This document shows, piece by piece, positions 8,018-16,559 of a DNA stretch of 64,000 nt. Origin of the DNA: VRUE01 sp035260485 (GTDB lineage Bacteria; Actinomycetota; Thermoleophilia; Solirubrobacterales; 70-9); assembly GCA_035260485.1 (NCBI GenBank), contig DATFVC010000048.1, positions 1 to 64,000 of the forward strand, read 5' to 3'. A program made the translations under genes and the position numbers. How positions within the stretch are numbered: position 1 is the stretch's first letter; each line of letters opens with the position of its first letter. The notes under the pieces are model-generated. The model was not told where the DNA came from. It saw only the letters and a program-made list of their open reading frames with translations, and did not search any database.

Positions 8018-8866
8018 ATGGCCAGAGCTAGAAAGCACAAGAAGGGCGGCGAGCCGTCGGCGCCGCGCAACCGCAAGGGCGGCGCGCCGATCATCGAGAT
8101 GCGCGACGTGACCAAGGTCTATCCCGGCGGCCACATGGCGCTCGACCGGGTCTCGCTGGCAATCGACCGCGGTGAGTTCGTCTTTCTCGTCGGCCCGACC
8201 GGCTGCGGCAAGTCGACCCTGATCAAGATGCTGATCCGGGAGCTCGAGGCGACCGAGGGCAGCGTTCGCATCGCCGGCCGCGACATCGGCGCGATGTCGG
8301 AGAAGAAGACCCCGAACCTACGGCGCAACATCGGCACCGTCTTCCAGGACTTCAAGCTGCTGCCCGACCGCACCGTCTACGACAACGTCGCCTACGCCCT
8401 GCAGGTAATCGGCGCCCACCGCGGCGAAATCCGCCGCCAGGTGCCGGAGATCCTGCGCCTGGTCGGTCTCTCGACCAAGCTGCACAGCTACCCCGACGAG
8501 CTCTCTGGCGGCGAGCAGCAGCGCGTCTCGATCGCCCGCGCCTTCGTCAATCACCCGCCCCTGCTGCTCGCCGACGAGCCCAGCGGCAACCTCGACCCGG
8601 TCACCTCGATCGGCGTGATGCAGCTGCTCTACCGGATCAACAAGACCGGTACGACGGTCGTCGTCGTCACCCACGACCGCGAGATGGTCGACAACATGCG
8701 CCGCCGCGTGATCGAGCTCTACGAGGGCCGCGTCGTCCGCGACGAGGTCAGCGGCGGCTACACCGAGGAGTCGACGTCCGAGTTCGGCCTGCGGATGCGG
8801 GCGGAGATGGGCGTCGCCCCCGAGGGGCAGACCAACGGCCACGACTCCCACGACTCCCTCTTCTAG
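8018..8866 (+). CDS. ftsE: Cell-division ATP-binding protein FtsE
   Basis: FtsE is the ATPase of the FtsEX complex, which couples the division ring to cell-wall hydrolases across the membrane. Motifs: Walker A GPTGCGKST (about residue 60), Q-loop VFQDFKLLPDRTVYDN, signature LSGGEQQR and Walker B LLLADEPSGNLD. ATG 8018 is chosen over an upstream in-frame ATG at 7973 because GAGAAGGGA precedes it at good spacing. Even so, it carries about 35 extra basic N-terminal residues (MARARKHKKGG) and a long C-terminal tail (about 245-282) that usual FtsE proteins lack. The stop is followed directly by the ftsX ATG. Confidence 0.95.
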   Translation: MARARKHKKGGEPSAPRNRKGGAPIIEMRDVTKVYPGGHMALDRVSLAIDRGEFVFLVGPTGCGKSTLIKMLIRELEATEGSVRIAGRDIGAMSEKKTPNLRRNIGTVFQDFKLLPDRTVYDNVAYALQVIGAHRGEIRRQVPEILRLVGLSTKLHSYPDELSGGEQQRVSIARAFVNHPPLLLADEPSGNLDPVTSIGVMQLLYRINKTGTTVVVVTHDREMVDNMRRRVIELYEGRVVRDEVSGGYTEESTSEFGLRMRAEMGVAPEGQTNGHDSHDSLF

Positions 8867-9784
8867 ATGTCGCGACTTCTCTTCTTCACCCAGGAGGCCT
8901 TCCGGGCGCTGCGCCGCAATGGCGCGCCGAGCCTGGCGGCGATCGTCACCACGGTCGTAACCGTGATCCTGCTCGGCGTGCTGATCCCGATCTTCCAGAC
9001 CACGCAGGCGAAGAGCGACCAGGTGCGCAACAGCCTCGAGTTCCGGGTGGCGGTCTACGACGACGCGACCAAGCCTGAAATCAACAAACTGGAACAGGAC
9101 CTGCGAGCGATCCCGCACGTGTCCTCGGTGAGGCTGATCACCAAGTCCGAGGCACTGCACGAACTGACCGAAGACCTGGGTAAGCAGAAGAGCGGAGAAC
9201 TGCTGACGCAGCTGCACTCCAACCCACTGCCGGCGAACTTCGAGGTCAAGGCCGACGACGCGAGCAACCTCGACGCGGTGCGGGCGGCGGTGACGCCCCC
9301 TGGTCCGAACGGCAAGCCGCAGCCGATCTCGCCGATCATCCAGGATGTCTTCGACCGCCAGGAAGACTCGAAGAAGATCGAGCAGGTGACGAGTGCGCTG
9401 AAGATCGTGCTGACGGTGATCACCGCGCTATTGATCATCGCCTCGCTGATGCTGGTCGGCAACACGATTCGACTCTCGATTTTCACCCGTCGTCGCGAGG
9501 TCGAGGTAATGCGCCTGGTCGGCGCCACCCGCTGGTTCATCCGCTGGCCGTTCATGATCGAGGGGGTCGTGGTCGGCTTCTTCGGCGGCCTGATAGCCAT
9601 ACTTGTCCTGTGGATGGGCAAGCTGACGATCGTCGACCCACTGAGCAACAGCATCGGCTTCCTGGCTGCTCAGAACAGCACCACGCTTTCCTTTCCGGCA
9701 CTGGTTGCGATCCTCTTCGCCGCCGCCGTGCTGGTCTCGGCGGTCGGCTCCGGCGTCACCCTGAGCCGCTTCCTCAAGGTCTGA
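8867..9784 (+). CDS. ftsX: Cell-division protein FtsX
   Basis: FtsX is the membrane partner of FtsE. The 305 residues show the family topology: one membrane segment near 22-45 (LAAIVTTVVTVILLGVLIPI), a large extracytoplasmic domain (about 50-175, where peptidoglycan-hydrolase activators bind in other species), then three C-terminal segments (about 180-200, 232-255, 275-300). FTRRREVEVMRLVGATRWFI is the conserved cytoplasmic coupling loop of the FtsX/MacB permease family. The start is contiguous with the ftsE stop. An S41 protease follows 7 nt after the stop. Confidence 0.95.
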   Translation: MSRLLFFTQEAFRALRRNGAPSLAAIVTTVVTVILLGVLIPIFQTTQAKSDQVRNSLEFRVAVYDDATKPEINKLEQDLRAIPHVSSVRLITKSEALHELTEDLGKQKSGELLTQLHSNPLPANFEVKADDASNLDAVRAAVTPPGPNGKPQPISPIIQDVFDRQEDSKKIEQVTSALKIVLTVITALLIIASLMLVGNTIRLSIFTRRREVEVMRLVGATRWFIRWPFMIEGVVVGFFGGLIAILVLWMGKLTIVDPLSNSIGFLAAQNSTTLSFPALVAILFAAAVLVSAVGSGVTLSRFLKV

Positions 9785-9791
9785 GGCTCGC

Positions 9792-10970
9792 GTGAGGGTT
9801 GCGCGGACGGTTGGCCTGACCGCCGCGCTGCTCTTCATGCTCGCAGCCGGGCTCTGGCTCGGCGGCCACCCGGCGAAGATGCCTCCCGTCTTGCGCGATG
9901 TCTTCGTCGACGACTCGGCGGGGCTTACTGCCGAAGCGAGCGAGCTGATCGAAGACAACTACTACCGCCCGGTCTCGCAGGGGAACCTGATCGACTCCTC
10001 GCTGCAGGGCATGGTGCGGGGGCTGCGGCGGCGCTACAGCGACCGCTTCTCCAACTACTTCTCGCCGGAAATGCTGGCTCGCTTCAACGAGGAAATCTCG
10101 GGACATTTCTCGGGGATCGGCCTCACCGTGACGGGCGTAAAAGATGGGCTGAGGGTCGAAAGCGTCTTCAAGGGGTCGCCCGCCGGTCGGGCCGGGATCG
10201 AGGCCGGCGAAACGATCGTCTCGGTCAACGGTCGCTCGATCGCCGGTCTCAGCTCCGACGCCGCAACCGCGTTGATCAAAGGCCCGGAAGGGACCGAGGT
10301 GACGGTCGGGGTGCGCAACCCGAAGAACGGCAAGACGCAGCGGGTACGCCTCACACGCGCCCAGATCTCGCTGCCGGTCGTCAGCGGCAAAATCGAGTTG
10401 GCGGGGGGGAAGAAGTTTGGCTACGCCCGCCTCGCTACCTTCAGCGAAGGCGCCCACGGAGCGCTTCGACGGGCGGTGCGCAAGCTGCAACGCCAGGGAG
10501 CGCAGGGCTTGGTGCTCGACCTCCGCGGCAACGGTGGCGGCCTGCTCGAGGAGGCGGTGCTGACCGCGAGCATCTTCCTGCCCAAGGGCGAAACCGTCGT
10601 CTCGACCGACTCGCGCACTCAGGGCCATGCCGTCTACAAGACCGAGGGGGGCAACCTGCCGTCCTTGCCGATCGTCGTTCTGATCGACCGCAACACCGCC
10701 TCGGCGGCGGAGATCCTCACCGCGGCGTTGGCCGACGACGCTGGCGCGAAGACGGTCGGGACGCGCTCCTATGGCAAGGGCGTCTTCCAACAGGAGATCG
10801 ATCTCTCCAACGGCGGCGCGCTGAAGTTGACGATTGGCGAGTACTTCACCCCGGACGGCGCCAACCTGGCCGGCAAGGGAATCCACCCCGACGTGCCGGC
10901 GCGTGACGTGCCGGGCACGGCGCGGGACGAGGCGGTCGAACGCGCTCTCGGGGTGCTGTCGGCGCAGTGA
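9792..10970 (+). CDS. S41-family carboxyl-terminal processing peptidase
   Basis: This is a secreted or membrane-anchored serine protease (CtpA-like) of 392 residues. Layout: signal/anchor segment (about 8-25), PDZ domain (about 95-175, GIGLTVTGVKDGLRVESV and GSPAGRAGIEAGETIVSVNG), then the S41 catalytic core with LDLRGNGGGLLEEAV, the nucleophile region DRNTASAAEILTAAL and the Lys in SYGKGVFQQ. The start is GTG 9792. Its position between ftsX and an RNase gene, with a 4-nt overlap to the latter, suggests co-expression with division and RNA quality control. Processing of a division-zone wall hydrolase is possible but unproven. Confidence 0.93.
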   Translation: MRVARTVGLTAALLFMLAAGLWLGGHPAKMPPVLRDVFVDDSAGLTAEASELIEDNYYRPVSQGNLIDSSLQGMVRGLRRRYSDRFSNYFSPEMLARFNEEISGHFSGIGLTVTGVKDGLRVESVFKGSPAGRAGIEAGETIVSVNGRSIAGLSSDAATALIKGPEGTEVTVGVRNPKNGKTQRVRLTRAQISLPVVSGKIELAGGKKFGYARLATFSEGAHGALRRAVRKLQRQGAQGLVLDLRGNGGGLLEEAVLTASIFLPKGETVVSTDSRTQGHAVYKTEGGNLPSLPIVVLIDRNTASAAEILTAALADDAGAKTVGTRSYGKGVFQQEIDLSNGGALKLTIGEYFTPDGANLAGKGIHPDVPARDVPGTARDEAVERALGVLSAQ

Positions 10971-12589
10971 GCCAGAGTCCATCTAGCGATTGGCGCCAGC
11001 ACCGGGATCGCCAGCGCGGGCGCGGCAGGGGACGCGGAAAGGCGGCGCCGAAGACTGCCCGCGACGCAGTTGAGGCGCTGCTGCGCGAAGAGCTGGGCAA
11101 GCGCGGCTTCCGCGCCTCGCTCGAGCTGGAGGCCGGCAAAGCCGCGAGCGTGGCGGAGTCGCGCAGCGGCCCGCGGCGCGACCTGACCGCCCTGCCGACC
11201 TTCACCGTCGACCCGGCGACTGCGCGCGACTTCGACGACGCGGTCTCGGCGCAGCGCGAGGGCGAGGTGATCAGGCTCTGGATCCACATCGCCGACGTTG
11301 CAGCCCACGTGCCGCCGGGCTCGCCACTCGACCGCGAGGCAAGGCGCCGCGCCAACAGCACCTACGCGCCGGGGGCGGTCGAGCCGATGCTGCCCCACGC
11401 GCTGAGCGAGGAGGCCTGCAGTCTGGCGCCGGGGGTGGAGCGACTCGCAGTGACGGCCGAGGTGGAGCTCGGCCCGGATGGCCGCCCCGGCAGCACGAGC
11501 TTCTACCGCAGCCGCATCCGCTCCGACGCGCGGCTCGACTACGACGAGCTGGATGCCATCTTCTCCGCGCGTGCCGAAGCGCCTGAGGCGGTCGCGGAGC
11601 CGCTGTCGGTCGCCCGCGAGGCGGCAGCGGCGCTCGGCGAGCGGCAAGGGGCGACTAGCCTCGAGGTCGAGTCCTTCGAGCCCGAGTTCCGCTTCGACTC
11701 GCGTGGACACGTGGTCAGCGCGCGCGGCGTCGCCCAGACCGAGTCGCACCAATTGATCGAGCGGCTGATGATCCTCGCCAACGAGCAGGTGGCGCAGCTG
11801 CTGGAGCGGAAGCGGGCGCCGGCGATCTACCGCGTTCACCCCCGACCGGACCCGCCGCGGATTGAACGGCTGATCGCGCAGCTGCACGCGCTCGAGATCC
11901 CGACGCCGCCGCTGCGTGGGACGCCGGCGCCAGGCGAGGCGGCCGAGCTGGCGGCGGAGGCAAGCCGGCTGGTGACGCGGGAGGCGGCCCGACGCGGACA
12001 CGGCCGCGCCGCGTATACATCGCTCGTGCTGCGTTCCCTCAAACAGGCCTCCTACAGCGAGCGCAACAGCGGCCACGCTGGGCTCGGCAGCGCCGCCTAC
12101 TGCCATTTCACCTCGCCGATCCGCCGCTATCCGGACCTGGTCGTCCACCGCGCCCTGCTGGCGGCGCTGGGGGAGGGCGAGCCGGCGCCGAGCGCCGCCG
12201 AAGCTCGCGAGGCAGCCCAGCACTGCAGCGAGCGCGAGCGCGAGTCGATGCGGATCGAGCGCCGGGCGGACGACATCTGCGCAGCCTTCCTGCTCGAGCG
12301 CGAGCTGCGCGAGCGCGGAGCCGAGACGGCTTTCGAGGGGGAGGTCGCGGGGCTGATCCGCGCTGGGGCCTTCGTCAGCTTCGGCGGCGAGCTCGGAGAC
12401 GTTTACGAAGGCTTCCTGCCAGCTCGCCTCCTGGGCGGCGCCGAGCGCTTCGAGCTGGACGAGACCGAGACCGCGCTGGTCGGCGCCCAGTCGGGACGGA
12501 AGCTGCGACTCGGCGACCCGATATCCGTCCAAGTGAGCGGCGTCGAAGCTGCTCGGGGCCGGGCCGATTTGGAGCCGGTCGATGGCTAA
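10967..12589 (+). CDS. rnr: RNB-domain exoribonuclease (short RNase R/II type)
   Basis: This 3'-5' exoribonuclease has the RNB catalytic segment from about residue 70 (TFTVDPATARDFDDAVSAQ, with the metal-binding aspartates), HIADVAAHV and PRYPDLVVHR-like SPIRRYPDLVVHRALL (about 385), and a C-terminal S1 fold (about 455-535: FEGEVAGLIRAGAFVSFGG). At 540 residues it lacks the N-terminal cold-shock domains and helix-turn-helix of full-length RNase R (about 700-800). The GTG start overlaps the protease stop (GTGA). It overlaps smpB by 8 nt, matching the known partnership of RNase R with trans-translation in other bacteria. Confidence 0.92.
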   Translation: MSQSPSSDWRQHRDRQRGRGRGRGKAAPKTARDAVEALLREELGKRGFRASLELEAGKAASVAESRSGPRRDLTALPTFTVDPATARDFDDAVSAQREGEVIRLWIHIADVAAHVPPGSPLDREARRRANSTYAPGAVEPMLPHALSEEACSLAPGVERLAVTAEVELGPDGRPGSTSFYRSRIRSDARLDYDELDAIFSARAEAPEAVAEPLSVAREAAAALGERQGATSLEVESFEPEFRFDSRGHVVSARGVAQTESHQLIERLMILANEQVAQLLERKRAPAIYRVHPRPDPPRIERLIAQLHALEIPTPPLRGTPAPGEAAELAAEASRLVTREAARRGHGRAAYTSLVLRSLKQASYSERNSGHAGLGSAAYCHFTSPIRRYPDLVVHRALLAALGEGEPAPSAAEAREAAQHCSERERESMRIERRADDICAAFLLERELRERGAETAFEGEVAGLIRAGAFVSFGGELGDVYEGFLPARLLGGAERFELDETETALVGAQSGRKLRLGDPISVQVSGVEAARGRADLEPVDG

Positions 12590-13064
12590 GAAGGGGAAGA
12601 AACGCGAGCCGGCCTCCGGCGATGTCGCCACCAACCGACGCGCCCGGCACAAATTCGAGTGGATCGAGAAGGCCGAGGCGGGAATCGTCCTACGCGGCTC
12701 CGAGGTCAAGTCTCTGCGCACCGGCAAGGCGCAGATGACCGATGCTTATGCAGTGATCGACGATGGTGAGGTGTGGCTGCGCAACCTCCATATTCCGCCG
12801 TATGAGCCGGCCAGCCGCGAGAACCACCCGCCGGAGCGGCCGCGCAAGCTGCTCCTGCACCGGGCGGAGATCGAGCGCCTGGTCGGCAAGACCGCCGAGC
12901 GCGGTCTGACCCTGATCCCGACCCGGATTTACTTCAAGGGCTCGCGGGCAAAGGTCGAGCTGGCGCTGGCCCGGGGCAAGGAGGGGCGCGACCGGCGGCG
13001 CGAGATCGCGGACCGTGACGTGCGGCGCGAGGTCGAGCGCGAATTCAAGGGCAGAATGAGGTAG
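12582..13064 (+). CDS. smpB: SsrA-binding protein
   Basis: SmpB binds the tRNA-like domain of tmRNA and delivers it to stalled ribosomes. The 160 residues show the oligonucleotide-binding barrel: ATNRRARHKFEWIEKAEAGI (about 17-36), LRGSEVKSLRTGKAQMTDAYA, LRNLHIPPYEPASRENH and ERGLTLIPTRIYFKGSRAKVEL. The basic tail KGRMR is typical of the segment that inserts into the mRNA channel. ATG 12582 overlaps the RNase R stop by 8 nt. The ssrA gene itself lies about 3 kb downstream at 16131-16489. Confidence 0.97.
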   Translation: MAKKGKKREPASGDVATNRRARHKFEWIEKAEAGIVLRGSEVKSLRTGKAQMTDAYAVIDDGEVWLRNLHIPPYEPASRENHPPERPRKLLLHRAEIERLVGKTAERGLTLIPTRIYFKGSRAKVELALARGKEGRDRRREIADRDVRREVEREFKGRMR

Positions 13065-13074
13065 CTTCGCGTCT

Positions 13075-14661
13075 ATGGCTGACTTCGTCAGCGATAACAT
13101 CCAGTACATCGTCGCCGGGCTGGTGGTGGCGATCCTTCTGCTGCTGCTCGTGATCAGCGTCGTTCAGCGTCGCGGCAAGGATCAGCACAAAAAAGGAGCC
13201 GCCGGCAAGCCGCCGGCTCCGCCGCCGCCACCTTCAGCCCAGCAGCAACCGCCACCGTCGCAGCAGCCGCAGGGGGCGAAAGCCGCCGCGCCCGCGCCGC
13301 CGCTGCCAACCGGGGCGCCGCTGAGCGCCAAGCAGAAGCGCAAGCAGGCACGTGAGCAGCAGCGCGCCGCACGCGCCGATCATCGCAAGCGCAGCCAGGA
13401 AGAGGCGAAGCGGCGTCGCGAAGAGCGGGCCAAAAAACGGTCCGAACGGGGGCGCAAGTCGAGCCGCGGACCTCGCCCCGGCCGCCGGGCGAAGAAGGAA
13501 GCGGCCAAGGCCGCGCAGGAGCTTGCCGCGACCCGCGCCGCGCAGGAGCGGGCGCTGTACGAGCAGCAGACCGCGGCCACGGCTCAGCAGGCGCAAGTAG
13601 CGCCACCCCAGCCTGCACAGCCGGCTCAACCACAACAGGTCCCCCCCCAGCAGCAGCCCCAGTTCGCCCCGCCACCGCAGGCTGTGCCGCCCCCGCCGGG
13701 TCCAGCCGCTGCGCCGCCGCCGGCTGCCCCTGTCCTTCCACAGGCCCCCCTACAGCCTGGCGTGCCCCCACCCCTCCCTCCGCAGGGCGGCTACGACCCT
13801 GCGATTGCAGAACAGAGGGTGCAGGACAAGGTCGCCGAAATCCAGCGCGAGGAGGAGCGAATCCGAGCTGAGGCCGATCGCCGCATCGAGGAAGCCGAGC
13901 GTCTCCAGCGTGAGGCGGAGGCGCGGCGGGCGCAAGCCGAGGCCGGGCAGACCACGCAGAGCATGGCGCCGGCGCCGCCACCGGCCGTCACGCCGCCGCC
14001 GGACCTGCAGACCGCGGAACAGCGACTGCAGCAGGAGCGCGAAGCGCAGGAGCGCTCCTTGGCCGAAGCGCAGGATCGGCTGCGCCAGATCGAGGAGAGA
14101 ACGAAAGCGGCGGAACGGCGTGCGGCGGAGGCCGAGCGCCTCGCGAAGCTGAAAGCTCAGGAGGACGAGCGCCAGCAGCGCCTGCGCGAGATCGAGGAGA
14201 GCGTCGCCCAGGCCGAGGAGCGCGCCCGCGAGGCTGAGCGCCGGGCCGTCGAAGCCGAGCAGGCCGTGCTCGGCTCGGTGCAGGGCGGGGCCGCAGCCCC
14301 ATTGAACCCCCAGCCTCTGCCTCCGCAGCCGCTGCCCCAGCCGCCCATGCCGCAGCCACCGCCTCCCGCGCCCGAGCCCCAGCCCGGTCTGCCTCCGACC
14401 CCGCCGCCGCAACCTCAGCCGGGCCCGCCACCGCCGTCTCCTCCTCCTCAGCCGCCGGCCGCACCACCAGGCGAGGCGATCGAGCTCAACAACGTCAGCT
14501 TTGAGCAGCTACGAGGGCATGGGCTCTCGGTCACCCAGGCGACCCGCCTGCTCGCGCATCGCGAGCGCGTCGGCCGCTTCCAGTCGATCGACGAACTCGA
14601 CGAGATTCCGGGTCTGCCCAGGGAGTTCGCCGAAGACCTGAAGCGGCGCTCTCGGATCTAG
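13075..14661 (+). CDS. Membrane-anchored Pro-rich/coiled-coil protein with C-terminal helix-hairpin-helix
   Basis: This 528-residue protein has a single N-terminal membrane segment (about 11-29, YIVAGLVVAILLLLLVISVV). A basic Pro/Ala/Gln-rich stretch (to about 240) follows, then long Glu/Arg/Ala coiled-coil segments (about 240-290 and 305-400), and a second proline-rich linker. A helix-hairpin-helix module ends it (about 465-528: IELNNVSFEQLRGHGLSVTQ, then IDELDEIPGLP), like the DNA-binding end of ComEA. The anchor and DNA-binding tip would suit linking DNA to the envelope, but no ComEC/ComEB genes are nearby and function is unknown. It starts 10 nt after smpB and is followed by a strong terminator. 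Confidence 0.8.
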   Translation: MADFVSDNIQYIVAGLVVAILLLLLVISVVQRRGKDQHKKGAAGKPPAPPPPPSAQQQPPPSQQPQGAKAAAPAPPLPTGAPLSAKQKRKQAREQQRAARADHRKRSQEEAKRRREERAKKRSERGRKSSRGPRPGRRAKKEAAKAAQELAATRAAQERALYEQQTAATAQQAQVAPPQPAQPAQPQQVPPQQQPQFAPPPQAVPPPPGPAAAPPPAAPVLPQAPLQPGVPPPLPPQGGYDPAIAEQRVQDKVAEIQREEERIRAEADRRIEEAERLQREAEARRAQAEAGQTTQSMAPAPPPAVTPPPDLQTAEQRLQQEREAQERSLAEAQDRLRQIEERTKAAERRAAEAERLAKLKAQEDERQQRLREIEESVAQAEERAREAERRAVEAEQAVLGSVQGGAAAPLNPQPLPPQPLPQPPMPQPPPPAPEPQPGLPPTPPPQPQPGPPPPSPPPQPPAAPPGEAIELNNVSFEQLRGHGLSVTQATRLLAHRERVGRFQSIDELDEIPGLPREFAEDLKRRSRI

Positions 14662-14668
14662 CTCGATC

Positions 14669-14697
14669 AGGCCCAGGCGGGAGACCCGCCTGGGCCT
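14669..14697 (+). terminator. Terminator hairpin after the ftsE-smpB block
   Basis: AGGCCCAGGCGGG and CCCGCCTGGGCCT form a perfect 13-bp stem with a 3-nt AGA loop, followed by TTTGCC. It lies just after the HhH-protein stop and before the convergent flavoprotein gene, so it may serve both strands. Confidence 0.85.
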
Positions 14698-14721
14698 TTG
14701 CCGTGGCTTGCCTCGGGAGCT

Positions 14722-16098
14722 TCAGCGTTCGTATTGCTCCAGCAGCTTGAGCCAGACCTCGCTGCGCGTCGGGTAAGCAGCGACCGCGTGTCGTAGGCGC
14801 GGGAGGGGGACCTCGCCCACAACGGCGACGGTCGCTGCGTGGAGGAAGTCGGCGGTCTCGAAGCCGACGAAGCTTGCGCCGACGATCGTCTGCTTGTCTT
14901 GGTCGACCACCAGGCGGGAGGTTCCGCCGGTGTCTTTGCCTTGGAAGCTGGCGCCCGCGGTGCCGTCGGTGGGCACGTCGACCGCGCACGCGTCGATTCC
15001 CGCTTCTTCGGCCTGGGCGAGGGTCTTGCCGACCGCGGCGACCTGGGGATCGGTGAAGGTTACGCGTGGCGAGCCGAGATCTTCGGCGATCGTCTCGACC
15101 TCGCGGCCGAGGACGTTCCCGGCGGCGACCCAAGCCTGGTACTTGCCCATGTGGGTGAAGAGGGCGCGGCCATTGACGTCGCCGACGGCGTAGAGCCAAT
15201 CGCGGTCGCCGACCCGCAGTCGCGCGTCGGTCTCGAGGAAGCCGTGCTCGCCGGCTTCCACTCCGACCGACTCCAGGCCGATCTGTTTGGTGCGGGGCAC
15301 GCGTCCAATCGCGACCAGGAGCTCGGCGGCCTCCGCTCGACTGCCGTCGTTCAGCTCGACCACGACGCCGGCGCCGCCGGGGGAGACCCGCTCGGCGAGC
15401 ACGCCGATTCGCACGTCGATCCCGTAGGAATCGCGCAGCGAGGCGGCGACCTGCTCGCCGGCAAAGGGCTCCTCTCGCGGCAGCAGCCGCTCCTCGCCCT
15501 CGACCAGGGTGACCGCGGTCCCGAGCGTCGACCAGGCTTGGGCCAGCTCCGAGCCGACCGGTCCGCCACCGAGGACGATCATGCTCTCCGGCACCCGCTT
15601 GGACGTCGTCGCGTCGCGGTTGTTCCAGGTTCGGACCGAGTCGAGCCCGTCGATCGGCGGCATCGCGGCGCCGCTGCCGGTGGCGACGACCACCGCGCGG
15701 CGGGCGATCAGCGCCTGCTCGCCGACGGCGACGCGCCGCTCGCCGTCCAGTCGTCCCTCGCCGCGAAGCAGCTCGATGCCGTGTTCCTCGAGCCAGGGGA
15801 GCTGGCCCGAGTCGTCAAGGTCGTGGATCACCTCGTCGCGGCGGCCGAGGACCGCCTGCGGGTCGAGGTCTCCGCTGACCGCGGCGCTGACTCCGGGCAC
15901 CCGGCGCGCCTCCGCCAGCAGCTCGCCGGGGCGCAGCAGCGCCTTCGAGGGCATGCAGGCGTAATAGGAGCACTCGCCGCCGACCAGGTGGGTCTCGACG
16001 ATCGCGACAGAGAGGCCGCCGTCGGCGAGGCGCCCGGCGCAGACCTCCCCGGGGGCGCCGGCGCCGATCACGATCGCGTCGAATTCGCGCTCCGGCAC
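14722..16098 (-). CDS. Pyridine nucleotide-disulfide oxidoreductase (dihydrolipoyl dehydrogenase/mercuric reductase-like)
   Basis: This class I flavoprotein disulfide reductase has an N-terminal FAD-binding Rossmann motif (AIVIGAGAPGEVCAGRLA), a redox disulfide in GGECSYYACMPSKALLRP (CxxxxC), a second NAD(P) motif (IVLGGGPVGSELAQAWSTLG) and the FAD segment YAVGDVNGRALFTHMGKYQ. The C-terminal dimerisation domain lacks the usual HAHPT-type His-Glu pair: it reads AVAAYPTRSE. It is therefore probably not a true lipoamide dehydrogenase; the substrate is unknown. GTG 16098 gives 458 residues. A longer frame to 16233 would run through tmRNA and is rejected; ATG 16125 remains possible. Confidence 0.9.
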   Translation of the reverse strand: MPEREFDAIVIGAGAPGEVCAGRLADGGLSVAIVETHLVGGECSYYACMPSKALLRPGELLAEARRVPGVSAAVSGDLDPQAVLGRRDEVIHDLDDSGQLPWLEEHGIELLRGEGRLDGERRVAVGEQALIARRAVVVATGSGAAMPPIDGLDSVRTWNNRDATTSKRVPESMIVLGGGPVGSELAQAWSTLGTAVTLVEGEERLLPREEPFAGEQVAASLRDSYGIDVRIGVLAERVSPGGAGVVVELNDGSRAEAAELLVAIGRVPRTKQIGLESVGVEAGEHGFLETDARLRVGDRDWLYAVGDVNGRALFTHMGKYQAWVAAGNVLGREVETIAEDLGSPRVTFTDPQVAAVGKTLAQAEEAGIDACAVDVPTDGTAGASFQGKDTGGTSRLVVDQDKQTIVGASFVGFETADFLHAATVAVVGEVPLPRLRHAVAAYPTRSEVWLKLLEQYER

Positions 16099-16109
16099 GC
16101 AACTCAGCG

Positions 16110-16115
16110 TACAAT
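16110..16115 (+). promoter_or_regulatory. Candidate -10 box of the ssrA promoter
   Basis: TACAAT lies 16 nt before the mature 5' end of tmRNA. This spacing suits a primary transcript trimmed by RNase P. No convincing -35 box is visible. The site also overlaps the region immediately upstream of the divergent flavoprotein start. Confidence 0.45.
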
Positions 16116-16130
16116 CGAGGCACATAGCAC

Positions 16131-16489
16131 GGGGGCGACAGGCTTCGATCTGGTCGATCCGTGCGAACGGTCGCAGGTCGAGGTTGCCGGAGGCCTCGTA
16201 AAACACCGGCACCAACCAATACGTGCGGACCATGAGTTCGCCCTTGCTGCCTAGTTAGATCTAGGTGAGTGAGAGTCGGCCCTCTCCCGCCCGCGGAGGG
16301 GGGCACCGGCTTCAAATTGTGGGCTTACCCAGGGGGATCGCCCCGTCCACCAGGGGACATTTCAGAGGGCTTTGTCTCCCGCAGTGCCCGCCGGCGCGGA
16401 CCCCGGGAGACGAGAATCAAGCGCCGGCTAAACCTGTAGAAGCCTTCGCGCTACGACCAGAGACGCCGGTTCAATTCCGGCCGCCTCCA
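16131..16489 (+). ncRNA. ssrA: Transfer-messenger RNA
   Basis: tmRNA rescues stalled ribosomes and tags the nascent chain. The 5' end GGGGGCG pairs with CGCCTCC at 16482-16488 as a 7-bp acceptor stem with one G-U, and the T-arm GGTTCAATTCC is at 16469-16479. The GGCTTCGATC box follows the 5' end. The tag reading frame ends ADHEFALAA then TAG (about 16230-16256), the canonical ALAA degron. The exact resume codon is unclear; the in-frame residues before it read HQPIR. The pseudoknot-rich middle spans about 16257-16440. CCA is not encoded. A non-coding RNA, not a protein gene, explains this gap between genes. Confidence 0.95.
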
Positions 16490-16499
16490 CTGGGGCTTG

Positions 16500-16528
16500 T
16501 CCCTCGAACCACGTCTGGGTTCGAGGGA
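16500..16528. terminator. Terminator-like hairpin after ssrA
   Basis: TCCCTCGAACC and GGTTCGAGGGA form an 11-bp perfect stem 10 nt after the tmRNA 3' end. No U-run follows. It may also end transcription of the convergent NmrA-like gene. Confidence 0.65.
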
Positions 16529-16559
16529 CGCTTGGTTGGCTTCACGAGCAAGCACCTGC

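Noticed and set aside
16099..16233. N-terminal extension of the flavoprotein to ATG 16233
   Set aside because: It would be encoded across the tmRNA gene, and no homologous residues are visible before the FAD motif.
14839..16254. 471-residue plus-strand frame opposite the flavoprotein
   Set aside because: The minus strand encodes clear FAD and NAD motifs, and the plus frame runs into tmRNA.
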